From NCBI GenBank assembly GCA_958448685.1, contig CAUDEV010000012.1, forward strand, positions 1 through 21,247: DNA of 21,247 nucleotides. The letters run 5' to 3'. The DNA is from an uncultured Alphaproteobacteria bacterium. Its GTDB lineage: Bacteria > Pseudomonadota > Alphaproteobacteria > RUG11792. Numbering within the stretch: the first letter of the stretch is position 1; the number at the start of each line of letters is the position of its first letter. The notes below the pieces were generated by a model that was not told where the DNA came from, searched no databases, and saw only the letters and a program-made list of their open reading frames with translations. A program made the position numbers and the translations under genes. Shown here one piece after another: positions 14,908 through 21,247 of the stretch.

Positions 14908-15797
14908 TTAAAAATATCGACGGGATATTGATAATTGACAAATCTGAAGGAAAAAGCTCTGGATATGTTGATTTAGTTTGTAAGAAAATATTAGGAACTA
15001 GAAAAATTGGGCACATAGGAACCCTTGATCCTTTTGCAACAGGGCTCTTGCCAATTGCAGTCAACAACGGAACAAAGACTATTCCTTATATTAAAACAGA
15101 AAGTAAAATCTATGAATTTGAAATAAAATTCGGAGAAAAAACGAATACAGCGGATAAAACCGGTAAAATTATTTATACAACTCCAAATATTCCTACATCA
15201 AAGGATATTAATAATATAATTCCGAAATTTATTGGAGAAATAAATCAAAAGCCTCATATATTTTCAGCAATAAAAATAAATGGAAAGAGATCTTTTGAAT
15301 TAGCAAGAAAAGGGGAGATTCCAAAAATATCCGCAAGGAAAATAACTATTTTTGGTTTAAATTTAGTAGATCAAGTTTCAGAAAATATTTTTAAATTCAA
15401 AGCAAATGTTTCACGTGGAACATTTATTAGGTCCTTAACAGAAGATATGGCAGAGTCGTTGGGATCTTTGGGTCATACCCATTCGCTGAGACGTATTCAA
15501 GATGGTAAGTTTTCTTTGAATAACGCGATAACTCTTGACGAATTAAGAGAAAAAAGAGATAATATAGATGATATTTTGATTCCGCTTGAAAATGTACTGG
15601 ACGACATCCCTGTTATTTCCCTGACGTGTCAAGATATTACGGATTTAGCTTTTGGAAGATCAGTAAAAATAGATTTTTCAAAAGAAAATGGTAGATATCT
15701 CGCATCTAATGCTGAGCTTCGCTTCCTTGCTGTTGTTGAGTTGATTGATGGAGTTGTTTATCCGAAAAGGTTATTAAAAAATTTGAAAGGAGTATAA
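14904..15797 (+). CDS. truB: tRNA pseudouridine(55) synthase
   Basis: Makes pseudouridine at position 55 in the T-loop of tRNAs. The N-terminal GILIIDKSEGKSSGYV is the family start, and the catalytic aspartate is D42 in GHIGTLDPFATGLLP. The RGTFIRSLTEDMAESLG motif and the C-terminal PUA-like part follow. Length 297 is typical. Its ATG overlaps the stop of the DedA gene (ATGA), indicating coupling, and rpsO follows after one base. The truB-rpsO pairing is widely conserved; pnp, which often comes next, is replaced here by fabD. Confidence 0.96.
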   Translation: MIKNIDGILIIDKSEGKSSGYVDLVCKKILGTRKIGHIGTLDPFATGLLPIAVNNGTKTIPYIKTESKIYEFEIKFGEKTNTADKTGKIIYTTPNIPTSKDINNIIPKFIGEINQKPHIFSAIKINGKRSFELARKGEIPKISARKITIFGLNLVDQVSENIFKFKANVSRGTFIRSLTEDMAESLGSLGHTHSLRRIQDGKFSLNNAITLDELREKRDNIDDILIPLENVLDDIPVISLTCQDITDLAFGRSVKIDFSKENGRYLASNAELRFLAVVELIDGVVYPKRLLKNLKGV

Positions 15798-15798
15798 G

Positions 15799-16068
15799 AT
15801 GTCGATAATTGCAGAAAGAAAACAAGAATTAATAAAAGAATACGCAATTCATGAAGGAGATGTTGGTTCTCCGGAAGTTCAAGTTGCTATTTTAACAGAA
15901 CGTATCAAAAATTTAACTGCTCATATGGGAATTCACAAAAAAGACTTTCATACAAGGCGCGGGCTTTTAGTTTTAGTTGGAAAAAGAAGACGTTTATTGG
16001 ACTATTTGAAAAAAGTAGACGAATCGAGATATCAAAAATTGATAAAAAGATTAGAGTTACGTAAATAA
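15799..16068 (+). CDS. rpsO: 30S ribosomal protein S15
   Basis: An 89-residue primary 16S rRNA-binding protein of the small-subunit platform, the same length as in E. coli. Family motifs are AIHEGDVGSPEVQVAILTER, the HKKDFHTRRGLL loop and the C-terminal RRRLLDYLKK. AGGAG lies seven bases before ATG 15799. A terminator follows directly at 16080, so rpsO messages may end there or attenuate transcription into fabD. Confidence 0.97.
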   Translation: MSIIAERKQELIKEYAIHEGDVGSPEVQVAILTERIKNLTAHMGIHKKDFHTRRGLLVLVGKRRRLLDYLKKVDESRYQKLIKRLELRK

Positions 16069-16079
16069 AGTTATAAATC

Positions 16080-16103
16080 GGAGGATATTTTCCTCCTTTT
16101 TAT
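16080..16103 (+). terminator. Terminator or attenuator between rpsO and fabD
   Basis: GGAGGA (16080-16085), loop TATTT, TCCTCC (16091-16096), then TTTTTATT. The stem is only 6 bp, so partial read-through into fabD is plausible. Confidence 0.75.
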
Positions 16104-16114
16104 TGAGGTTTTTA

Positions 16115-17071
16115 ATGAGTAATGCATTTATATTTCCAGGACAAGGTTCCCAAAAAATAGGAATGGCATCTGCTTTCATAAATGGGTTTAAAACTGGTAT
16201 GGAAGTCATGGAAGAAATAGAGGATGCAATTTCTTTTAAACTATCCAAATTGATTGAAGAAGGCCCGATAGAAGAATTAACAAAAACGGAAAATGCACAG
16301 CCTGCATTATTTGCTGTTAGTATGATGATTGTGAAAATTCTTGAAAAAGAGTATGGATATGATATCAAAAAAAATTGCAAGTATCTCGCAGGTCATTCTC
16401 TTGGGGAATACACAGCTCTCTGTGCTTCTGGCGTATTTTCATTGAGTGATATGGCAAAATTAGTCAGATTCCGAGGAGAATTAATGGCGGGTGCTTTTCC
16501 GAATCGTGAAGATTGTTCTATGACTGCTCTTATTGGTGTTTCAGCTGATGATATTGAGGATTTAATAAAGAAATATCAAAGTGGAAAAAATTTGTGTGTC
16601 ATTGCAAATGATAATTCTAATACACAAGTTGTTGTTAGTGGAACAAAAAATGGAGTAAGGTCCTTTGTTGAAGAAGCAAAAGAAAATTTGAAAATAACGA
16701 AAGCAATAGAATTAAATACGAGCGGTCCTTTTCATAGTCCACTTATGGCGAAAGCATCTATTGCATTCGATAAAAAGTTATCATCAAATTTTGCACCTTC
16801 TGAATTTGAAATTCCTGTTATTATGAATGTTTCAGCAAAACCTCTTTCTAATAAAGACGAAGTTAAGGAATATATGGTTCGTCAAATGACAAGTCGTGTC
16901 AGATGGCGTGAATCTATGCAGTTGTTGATTAATGATTCAGAAATAGAAAAAATAATAGAAGTTGGACCTGGAAAAGTTTTATCTAATATGCTAAAGAGAT
17001 CATTTCCAGAAGTTAATAACTTTAATTTAGAAACAGTTGCTCAAATTGAAGAATTTGTAAAATCAGAATAG
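16115..17071 (+). CDS. fabD: Malonyl-CoA:ACP transacylase
   Basis: Loads malonyl groups on acyl carrier protein for fatty-acid synthesis. ATG 16115 is chosen because GAGG (16105-16108) lies six bases upstream; the frame extends to a TTG at 16103, but that codon overlaps the ribosome site. The 318-residue product has FPGQGSQ at residues 7-13, the nucleophile S95 in GHSLGEY and H207 in GPFHSPLM, completing the Ser-His pair. The length is normal. It is followed 11 bases later by fabG, a common pairing, but acpP and fabF are not downstream. Confidence 0.96.
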   Translation: MSNAFIFPGQGSQKIGMASAFINGFKTGMEVMEEIEDAISFKLSKLIEEGPIEELTKTENAQPALFAVSMMIVKILEKEYGYDIKKNCKYLAGHSLGEYTALCASGVFSLSDMAKLVRFRGELMAGAFPNREDCSMTALIGVSADDIEDLIKKYQSGKNLCVIANDNSNTQVVVSGTKNGVRSFVEEAKENLKITKAIELNTSGPFHSPLMAKASIAFDKKLSSNFAPSEFEIPVIMNVSAKPLSNKDEVKEYMVRQMTSRVRWRESMQLLINDSEIEKIIEVGPGKVLSNMLKRSFPEVNNFNLETVAQIEEFVKSE

Positions 17072-17082
17072 GAGAAATTATT

Positions 17083-17838
17083 ATGTTGTTTTCATTATAT
17101 GGATTAAATGCATTAATAACCGGAGGAGCTGGAGCTATTGGCAAGAAAACAGCAATAGAATTAGCAAAACAAGGAGCGGGGATTATTATTGCAGATATTC
17201 GACAAGATGCTCTTGAAAGTGCTGCAGAAGAGATAAAATCTCAATCTGGGAAAGATGTTGTTGAGATAATAAATTGTAATCTTTTAGATACCGAAAACAC
17301 AAAAGAACTTTTCTCAAAATGCGAAGAGAAATTGGGACAAATTGACATATTGGTAAATAATGCAGGAATTGATCGAGATAAACTATATATGAAAATGACT
17401 GAAGAAGATTTAGATATAGTTATGAATGTCAATTTAAAAGCAATATTTACTTTGACAAAATCTGCGGTTATGGCTATGTCAAAACGGAAATTCGGAAGAA
17501 TAATCAATATTTCTTCAGTTGTTGGCTTCATAGGAAATCCGGGACAAGTGAACTATTGTGCTAGTAAAGCTGCTTTGGTTGGCATGTCAAAAGCTATAGC
17601 TCTTGAATATGCAAAAAGAGGAATTACGGTAAATTGCGTTGCTCCTGGAGCTATAAAAACTCCTATGACGGATGTTGTTAGTGATGAAGCCAGAGAAAGG
17701 TTTTTATCCAAAATACCTCTTGGATACATGGCAGATCCAATTGAAATAGCTTATGCGATTTGCTTTTTGGCATCGAGAGAATCATCTTATATAACAGGCC
17801 AAACTATTCATGTTAATGGCGGAATGTATATGGGATAA
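17083..17838 (+). CDS. fabG: 3-oxoacyl-ACP reductase
   Basis: NADPH-dependent reduction of beta-ketoacyl-ACP. A classical SDR: cofactor loop TGGAGAIGKK (variant of TGxxxGIG), NNAG at residues 92-95, the serine of INISSVVG, and Y158/K162 in NYCASK. The C-terminal GQTIHVNGGMYMG matches the family end. Length 251. AGGAG precedes ATG 17083. It follows fabD by 11 bases and precedes trxB by 3. The position next to fabD makes fatty-acid synthesis the likely role rather than another SDR reaction. Confidence 0.94.
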   Translation: MLFSLYGLNALITGGAGAIGKKTAIELAKQGAGIIIADIRQDALESAAEEIKSQSGKDVVEIINCNLLDTENTKELFSKCEEKLGQIDILVNNAGIDRDKLYMKMTEEDLDIVMNVNLKAIFTLTKSAVMAMSKRKFGRIINISSVVGFIGNPGQVNYCASKAALVGMSKAIALEYAKRGITVNCVAPGAIKTPMTDVVSDEARERFLSKIPLGYMADPIEIAYAICFLASRESSYITGQTIHVNGGMYMG

Positions 17839-17841
17839 AAT

Positions 17842-18735
17842 ATGAATGATATAACTATCATAGGATCAGGTCCTGCAGGATTAACTGCAGCGATATATCT
17901 TGCTCGTTCAGGATTAGACCCAATAATTATTTCTGGAGAAAAACCCGGAGGACAATTGATCAACACGGATTTAATCGAAAATTATCCGGGATTTAAATCC
18001 ATAAAAGGGGCAGACCTTATGATGTCAATGTTAGAACATGCTGAAGATCTTGGAACGAAATTTCTTTATGAGTCTGTTGATTCTATTTCAAAAAACAATG
18101 AACTGTTTCAGATAAGATTAGCATCAGATAAGTTAATTGAAACAAAGTCAATTCTGATTGCAACAGGGGCCAATCATCGCCATTTGAACATTCCAGGAGA
18201 AAAAGAACTTACAAATAAAGGTGTGTCTTGGTGTGCAACTTGTGATGGAGCTATGTATCGTGGAAAGAAAGTAGCAGTGATTGGTGGCGGGAATACAGCG
18301 GTTATGGAAGCTTTATTCCTTTCAAATTTAGCGGAAAAAGTTTACCTTATTCATAGAAGGAACACACTTCGAGCTGAAAAGATTATGCAAGAAAGGCTTT
18401 TTGAAAACAATAAAATAGAATGCGTATGGAATGCTCAAGTTAAAGAAATTTTAGGGAAAGATAAAGTTGAATCAATAAGATTAAATGACAATTCTATATT
18501 AAATTTATCAGCTATATTTATTGCTATCGGAACTATTCCTTCTTCTGAATTTGCAAAAAACTTAATTGATTTGGATCCAGAAGGCTATATCATAGCAAAT
18601 GAAACAAAAACAAGTTGTGAAGGAATTTTTGCTGCAGGAGATATTGTTAGTGGTTCTTTGAAACAAGCAATATATGCTGCAGGACAAGGCGCTTTAGCTT
18701 CAAGATATATCGAAGAATATTTGGGAATCAGATGA
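17842..18735 (+). CDS. trxB: Thioredoxin reductase
   Basis: A flavoprotein that passes electrons from NADPH to thioredoxin. FAD-binding GSGPAGLTAAIYLARSG is at the N-terminus; the redox pair is C131-A-T-C134 followed by D (WCATCDG), the standard TrxB arrangement; the NADPH motif is GGGNTAVMEALFLSN; and the C-terminal FAD motif is GIFAAGDI. The 297 residues are slightly short against the usual 310-320. It is three bases after fabG and overlaps prfB by ATGA, so translation of prfB is probably coupled. Confidence 0.94.
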   Translation: MNDITIIGSGPAGLTAAIYLARSGLDPIIISGEKPGGQLINTDLIENYPGFKSIKGADLMMSMLEHAEDLGTKFLYESVDSISKNNELFQIRLASDKLIETKSILIATGANHRHLNIPGEKELTNKGVSWCATCDGAMYRGKKVAVIGGGNTAVMEALFLSNLAEKVYLIHRRNTLRAEKIMQERLFENNKIECVWNAQVKEILGKDKVESIRLNDNSILNLSAIFIAIGTIPSSEFAKNLIDLDPEGYIIANETKTSCEGIFAAGDIVSGSLKQAIYAAGQGALASRYIEEYLGIR

Positions 18736-19820
18736 ATATTCAAGATCAGAAAAATTCAGAGATTATTAATAACTCAATAAAGCTTATAAAAGATTTTATC
18801 GATTACGATAATTTAATTAAAAAATTATCAGAGTTAGAAACTCAGTCTCAAGATCCGAATTTTTGGGATTTAGCAGAAGAGGCTGTCAAAATAATGAAAG
18901 AAAAAGACAGATTAAATACACTTTTGGAACCTATTCGGTATCTTGAGTTAAAGTTAAAAGAATCAACAGAACTTATTGAACTTGCTGAATTAGAACATGA
19001 TGAATCTCTATTAAATGAATTGACGGAATCTTTAGAAACTTTGGCAAAAGAAGCACAGAAAATTCAAATAGAATCAATCTTAAGTAACCCTCATGATTCT
19101 GCAAATTGTTTCCTTGAAATTAATGCTGGTGCTGGAGGAACAGAAGCTCAAGATTGGGCTGAAATGCTTGCAAGAATGTATGCAAGATGGGCAGAGAAAC
19201 GTGGATATAAGCTTGAAATAACCGATAAAAATGATGGGGAAGAAGCGGGTGTAAAGTCTATCACAATGCATATAAAAGGTATGAAAGCTTATGGTTGGCT
19301 AAAGAAAGAATCCGGAGTACATCGTTTGGTCAGAATATCACCATTCGATTCGAATGCCAGAAGACATACAAGCTTTTCCTCTGTTTTTGTTTCTCCAGAA
19401 ATTGATAATACAATTGAAATCGAAATAAATGATGCAGATTTGCGTATTGATGTTTATAGAGCTTCAGGAGCAGGAGGTCAACATGTCAATAAAACAGAAA
19501 GTGCAGTTCGAATTACCCATATTCCAACCGGTATTGTTGCAGCTTCGCAAATAGACAGATCGCAGCACAGAAATAGGGAAATTGCAATGAATATGCTGAA
19601 ATCGAAATTATATGCAAAAAAATTAAAAGAACAGGAAGAATCAGTAAATGCAAATCAAAATAAAACAGATATAGCTTGGGGAAATCAGATCAGATCTTAT
19701 GTTTTGCAACCTTATCAAATGGTGAAGGATATGCGAACTGGAGTTGAAAAAGGTAATGCTGCCGCTGTCCTTGACGGGGATATTGATGAATTTCTTGAAA
19801 CAGCAATTGCAAAGCTTTGA
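18732..19820 (+). CDS. prfB: Peptide chain release factor 2
   Basis: Releases peptides at UAA and UGA. The tripeptide anticodon SPF is at residues 203-205, and GGQ at 248-250 inserts into the peptidyl-transferase centre. The 362 residues are in one continuous frame from ATG 18732. Many bacteria need a +1 frameshift at CUUUGAC near codon 25 (protein context LRGYL-DYD). Here the matching stretch reads FIDYDNL without a TGA, so the autoregulatory shift is absent. The ATG overlaps the trxB stop. SPF rather than PxT confirms RF2 and not RF1. Its presence, with several TGA-ended genes around it, shows that TGA is a stop in this organism. Confidence 0.96.
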   Translation: MNIQDQKNSEIINNSIKLIKDFIDYDNLIKKLSELETQSQDPNFWDLAEEAVKIMKEKDRLNTLLEPIRYLELKLKESTELIELAELEHDESLLNELTESLETLAKEAQKIQIESILSNPHDSANCFLEINAGAGGTEAQDWAEMLARMYARWAEKRGYKLEITDKNDGEEAGVKSITMHIKGMKAYGWLKKESGVHRLVRISPFDSNARRHTSFSSVFVSPEIDNTIEIEINDADLRIDVYRASGAGGQHVNKTESAVRITHIPTGIVAASQIDRSQHRNREIAMNMLKSKLYAKKLKEQEESVNANQNKTDIAWGNQIRSYVLQPYQMVKDMRTGVEKGNAAAVLDGDIDEFLETAIAKL

Positions 19821-19837
19821 GATAATTATTTTCAAAT

Positions 19838-19866
19838 GCGCCACGTGACTTTATTTCACGTAGTGC
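19838..19866. terminator. CACGTG-stem hairpin after prfB
   Basis: GCGCCACGTGA (19838-19848), a seven-base loop and TCACGTAGTGC (19856-19866): 11 pairs with one G-U and one mismatch. It lies between the convergent prfB and the secreted gene at 19927. The T-rich tail is weak on both sides (TTGATTATATT on plus, ATTTGAAAAT on minus). Its stem shares the CACGTG core with the hairpin at 5141. Confidence 0.5.
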
Positions 19867-19926
19867 TTGATTATATTCAGCTGAAGACTCTATGCAGCAG
19901 GTTCTCCAATCATTAGTATGGCATTT

Positions 19927-20713
19927 TTAAGGGTAGTAGGATAGTTCCCTCGTTTGAAACAGTTTTATATTGCTATAGATTTCTCCGTCATCTTGAGAAA
20001 AGCTTAGACTCCCTTTCTCGACATTAATAGGCAGGTAGATTTTAGAATTGGCTCTGGAAATATTCAGTACTGACTCATCTGTAGTGAGTGTAATGCTCCC
20101 ATTTTTATAATTTGATATATCACCAGATATAGTAATACTTCCGGATATATTTAATGAGTAAGAGTTTGAGACCTCTCTGTCTCCGAGGTTAGCTTTTATA
20201 AACAGCATATCGTCGAAGTTAAGAGTAACAAGTCCATTAGAATCTGTCGTCCCAAGGTATAAGAGCTCAGTATCTCTCTGCGGAAAAGAAGAAACTTCTA
20301 ATTCTCCAACAGTATTAACCGTTATATTGCTTAATGTAATATCTGGACTGACAGTTCCTACTACTGTTTCAACTATTTTATAAATTTTATCCAAAGCTAC
20401 ATCAGTAACCGGGGTATTATTTTTTATAGTCCGCACACTATCTACATCTGTTTCCTCTTGAACACTCATAGTAGCATGATTATTAATTATTACATTAATG
20501 TTACCATCAACACTATCTCCCCTCATTCCTGCCTGTGAAGCATTCTCTGTTCTGATTGCCCCATAGTCGTCAATAGGTTCCGTTTATAATTATAGATTTG
20601 TTGACATATACAATAGCTCCTTCCTCAATTGTACTAGGCAAATCATCGATTTGCGCCATAGCGCCAGTTGTTAAAACTACTGTAATCAGAGTTGTTTGTA
20701 ATAATTTATTCAT
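19927..20713 (-). pseudogene. Second secreted beta-rich protein gene, frameshifted
   Basis: ATG 20713 with GGAGG five bases upstream encodes MNKLLQTTLITVVLTTGAMA, a signal peptide, then AQIDDLPSTIEEGAIVYVNK and a TGA at 20570-20572. A shift at about 20580 restores a sensible reading (IDDYGAIRTENASQAGMRGD) that continues to TAA 19927-19929. The joined product is about 260 residues, with passenger-like strands such as SLNISGSITISGDISNYKNG. Function unknown; it shares its promoter cassette and leader layout with the 568-residue protein at 178. Beyond the stop, one frame reads NDWRTCCIESSAEYNQALRE, faintly like the end of that protein, and another gives TTLKNAILMIGEPAA before TAG 19890-19892, so the 3' end may be damaged too. 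Confidence 0.6.
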
Positions 20714-20827
20714 AAAAACCTCCAATAAGAAAGCTATATCTACATTATAGAGAAGCTTTTTCTTCCCTAAATTCTATTAAAAAAGGTTAATTTTTCCGTT
20801 AACAATACTGCTTTTATTTTGGAGATA
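20714..20827 (-). promoter_or_regulatory. Duplicated upstream control cassette, copy B
   Basis: The reverse complement aligns along its length with 52-177. It carries TATCTCCAAAATAAAA, AGTATTGTTAACGGAAAA, AATTTAGGGAAGAAAA, a perfect TATAAT -10 (20749-20744) and GGAGG (20723-20719). GTTAA and TTAAC form an inverted pair around CGGAAAAA. The -10 lies 30 bases before the ATG; no consensus -35 is present. The outer edge of the cassette is about 33 bases from the palindromic composite element B. Confidence 0.7.
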
Positions 20828-20859
20828 TTTAAAATAACTTTCTAGAAGCCTCGCAAAAT

Positions 20860-20917
20860 TCCCTAAAATTTTATGGGACTTTTTAGAGTTTGACATATAT
20901 GGAGCATGATGTATATC
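20860..20917 (+). promoter_or_regulatory. Composite element B: hairpin plus promoter-like head
   Basis: The first 26 bases are identical to 7698-7723: the TCCC...GGGA palindrome and T-run. TTGACA (20890-20895) and TATATC (20912-20917) follow at a 16-base spacing. The short hairpin AATTAAGAACG...CGTTCACAAACTTAATT (about 20922-20957) comes next and is not in copy A. Confidence 0.5.
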
Positions 20918-20957
20918 CTGAAATTAAGAACGTCAAATGGCGTTCACAAACTTAATT

Positions 20958-21103
20958 ATATTATTTTTTTTCGAAAGGAACGAGAAGAAACGGATTGATT
21001 TACGAAATTTAGTCAAGTCTGAAGAACGAGTGAAACGAAGTGTGACTTGACGAAATGGGAGTAAATCAATACAATCCGTTTCCTCCTTTCGGAAAATAAT
21101 ATA
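20958..21103. repeat. Long imperfect palindrome (element B, inverted)
   Basis: Arms of about 60 bases around a 24-base loop (21020-21043). The asymmetric marks show it is the reverse complement of 7849-7992: here the right arm has GAAATGGGAGTAAATC and the left has GATTTACGAAATTTAG, the opposite of copy A. The open frame across it on the minus strand (20933-21160) is a by-product of the palindrome and is not called. Confidence 0.85.
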
Positions 21104-21123
21104 TGCAGAGATCCACATATGGA

Positions 21124-21173
21124 GGGCGCGCGACGTGTGGTATACTCGATATTTTAACACACGTCGCGCGCTC
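21124..21173. repeat. GC-rich hairpin (element B)
   Basis: GCGCGCGACGTGTG (21126-21139) pairs perfectly with CACACGTCGCGCGC (21158-21171); an outer G-U and G-C pair extend it. The loop is 18 bases. It is the counterpart of 7778-7825 with changed bases in both arms, so the pairing is kept while the sequence differs. The last 74 bases of the window hold nothing else I can identify. Confidence 0.8.
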
Positions 21174-21247
21174 GGATATACCTCACTCTCGGCTTTTTAA
21201 ACCCTTCCACCTTAGGGATGGATGTTAAATTAACCTTAAACCATATT

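Noticed and set aside
20933..21160. 75-residue open frame on the minus strand across element B
   Set aside because: It lies inside the two palindromes, has no ribosome site, and its basic, repetitive translation is what such inverted repeats give in any frame.
1..21247. CRISPR array, tRNA, rRNA or complete insertion sequence
   Set aside because: I found no regularly spaced direct repeats, no T-loop GTTCGAA-type tRNA signature in the gaps and no intact transposase with terminal repeats.

Overview
The window reads as chromosome from an AT-rich, genome-decaying alphaproteobacterium, most likely a host-associated member of the Rickettsiales/Holosporales type. The case rests on three things: an F0 ATP synthase cluster (a, c, b', b) with a separate b' subunit and no F1 genes beside it; low-GC housekeeping genes in short, tightly packed operons; and several broken genes (a comEC remnant, a decayed DDE transposase, and frameshifted or stop-interrupted secreted-protein genes). 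TGA is a normal stop here: pheS, dedA, trxB and fabI end in TGA, and prfB (RF2) is present.

Layout. 1-72: C-terminal tail of an open frame that starts before the window. 178-1884: a secreted protein of 568 residues without recognised function, GC-richer than its neighbours, ending at a UUCG-loop terminator. 2026-4262: lepA and a GNAT acetyltransferase, 2 bases apart. 4455-5112: a secreted or lipoprotein-like gene split by a frameshift. 5182-7549 (minus): atpB-atpE-atpF'-atpF, followed by a C-terminal comEC remnant. 7550-8520: a gene-poor divergent region with a composite palindromic element, repeated coding tails and hairpins. 8521-11768: pheS overlapping a MATE transporter, then fabI. 11836-12459 (minus): an outer-membrane beta-barrel protein. 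12460-13638: an AT-rich gap, a dead signal-peptide gene and a dead transposase. 13639-19820: an eight-gene run psd-dedA-truB-rpsO-fabD-fabG-trxB-prfB with overlaps or very short gaps. 19927-20713 (minus): a second secreted-protein gene, frameshifted, with the same upstream cassette as the first. 20860-21173: the second copy of the composite palindromic element.

How it fits together. Housekeeping genes serve translation (lepA, pheS, truB, rpsO, prfB), membrane lipid synthesis (fabI, fabD, fabG, psd), redox balance (trxB) and energy coupling (F0). The accessory layer is the unusual part. A 114-126 bp control-and-leader cassette sits in front of two different secreted proteins in opposite orientations at the two ends of the window. 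A palindromic composite of about 300 bp is present twice, with its hairpin block inverted relative to its promoter-like head. A family of hairpins with CGTG/CACG stems is scattered between genes. Three copies of a short GC-rich coding repeat (core ALSEDI) encode similar C-terminal or internal peptides. Together they suggest a mosaic family of exported proteins shuffled by repeats. I see no CRISPR array, rRNA, tRNA or complete insertion sequence.
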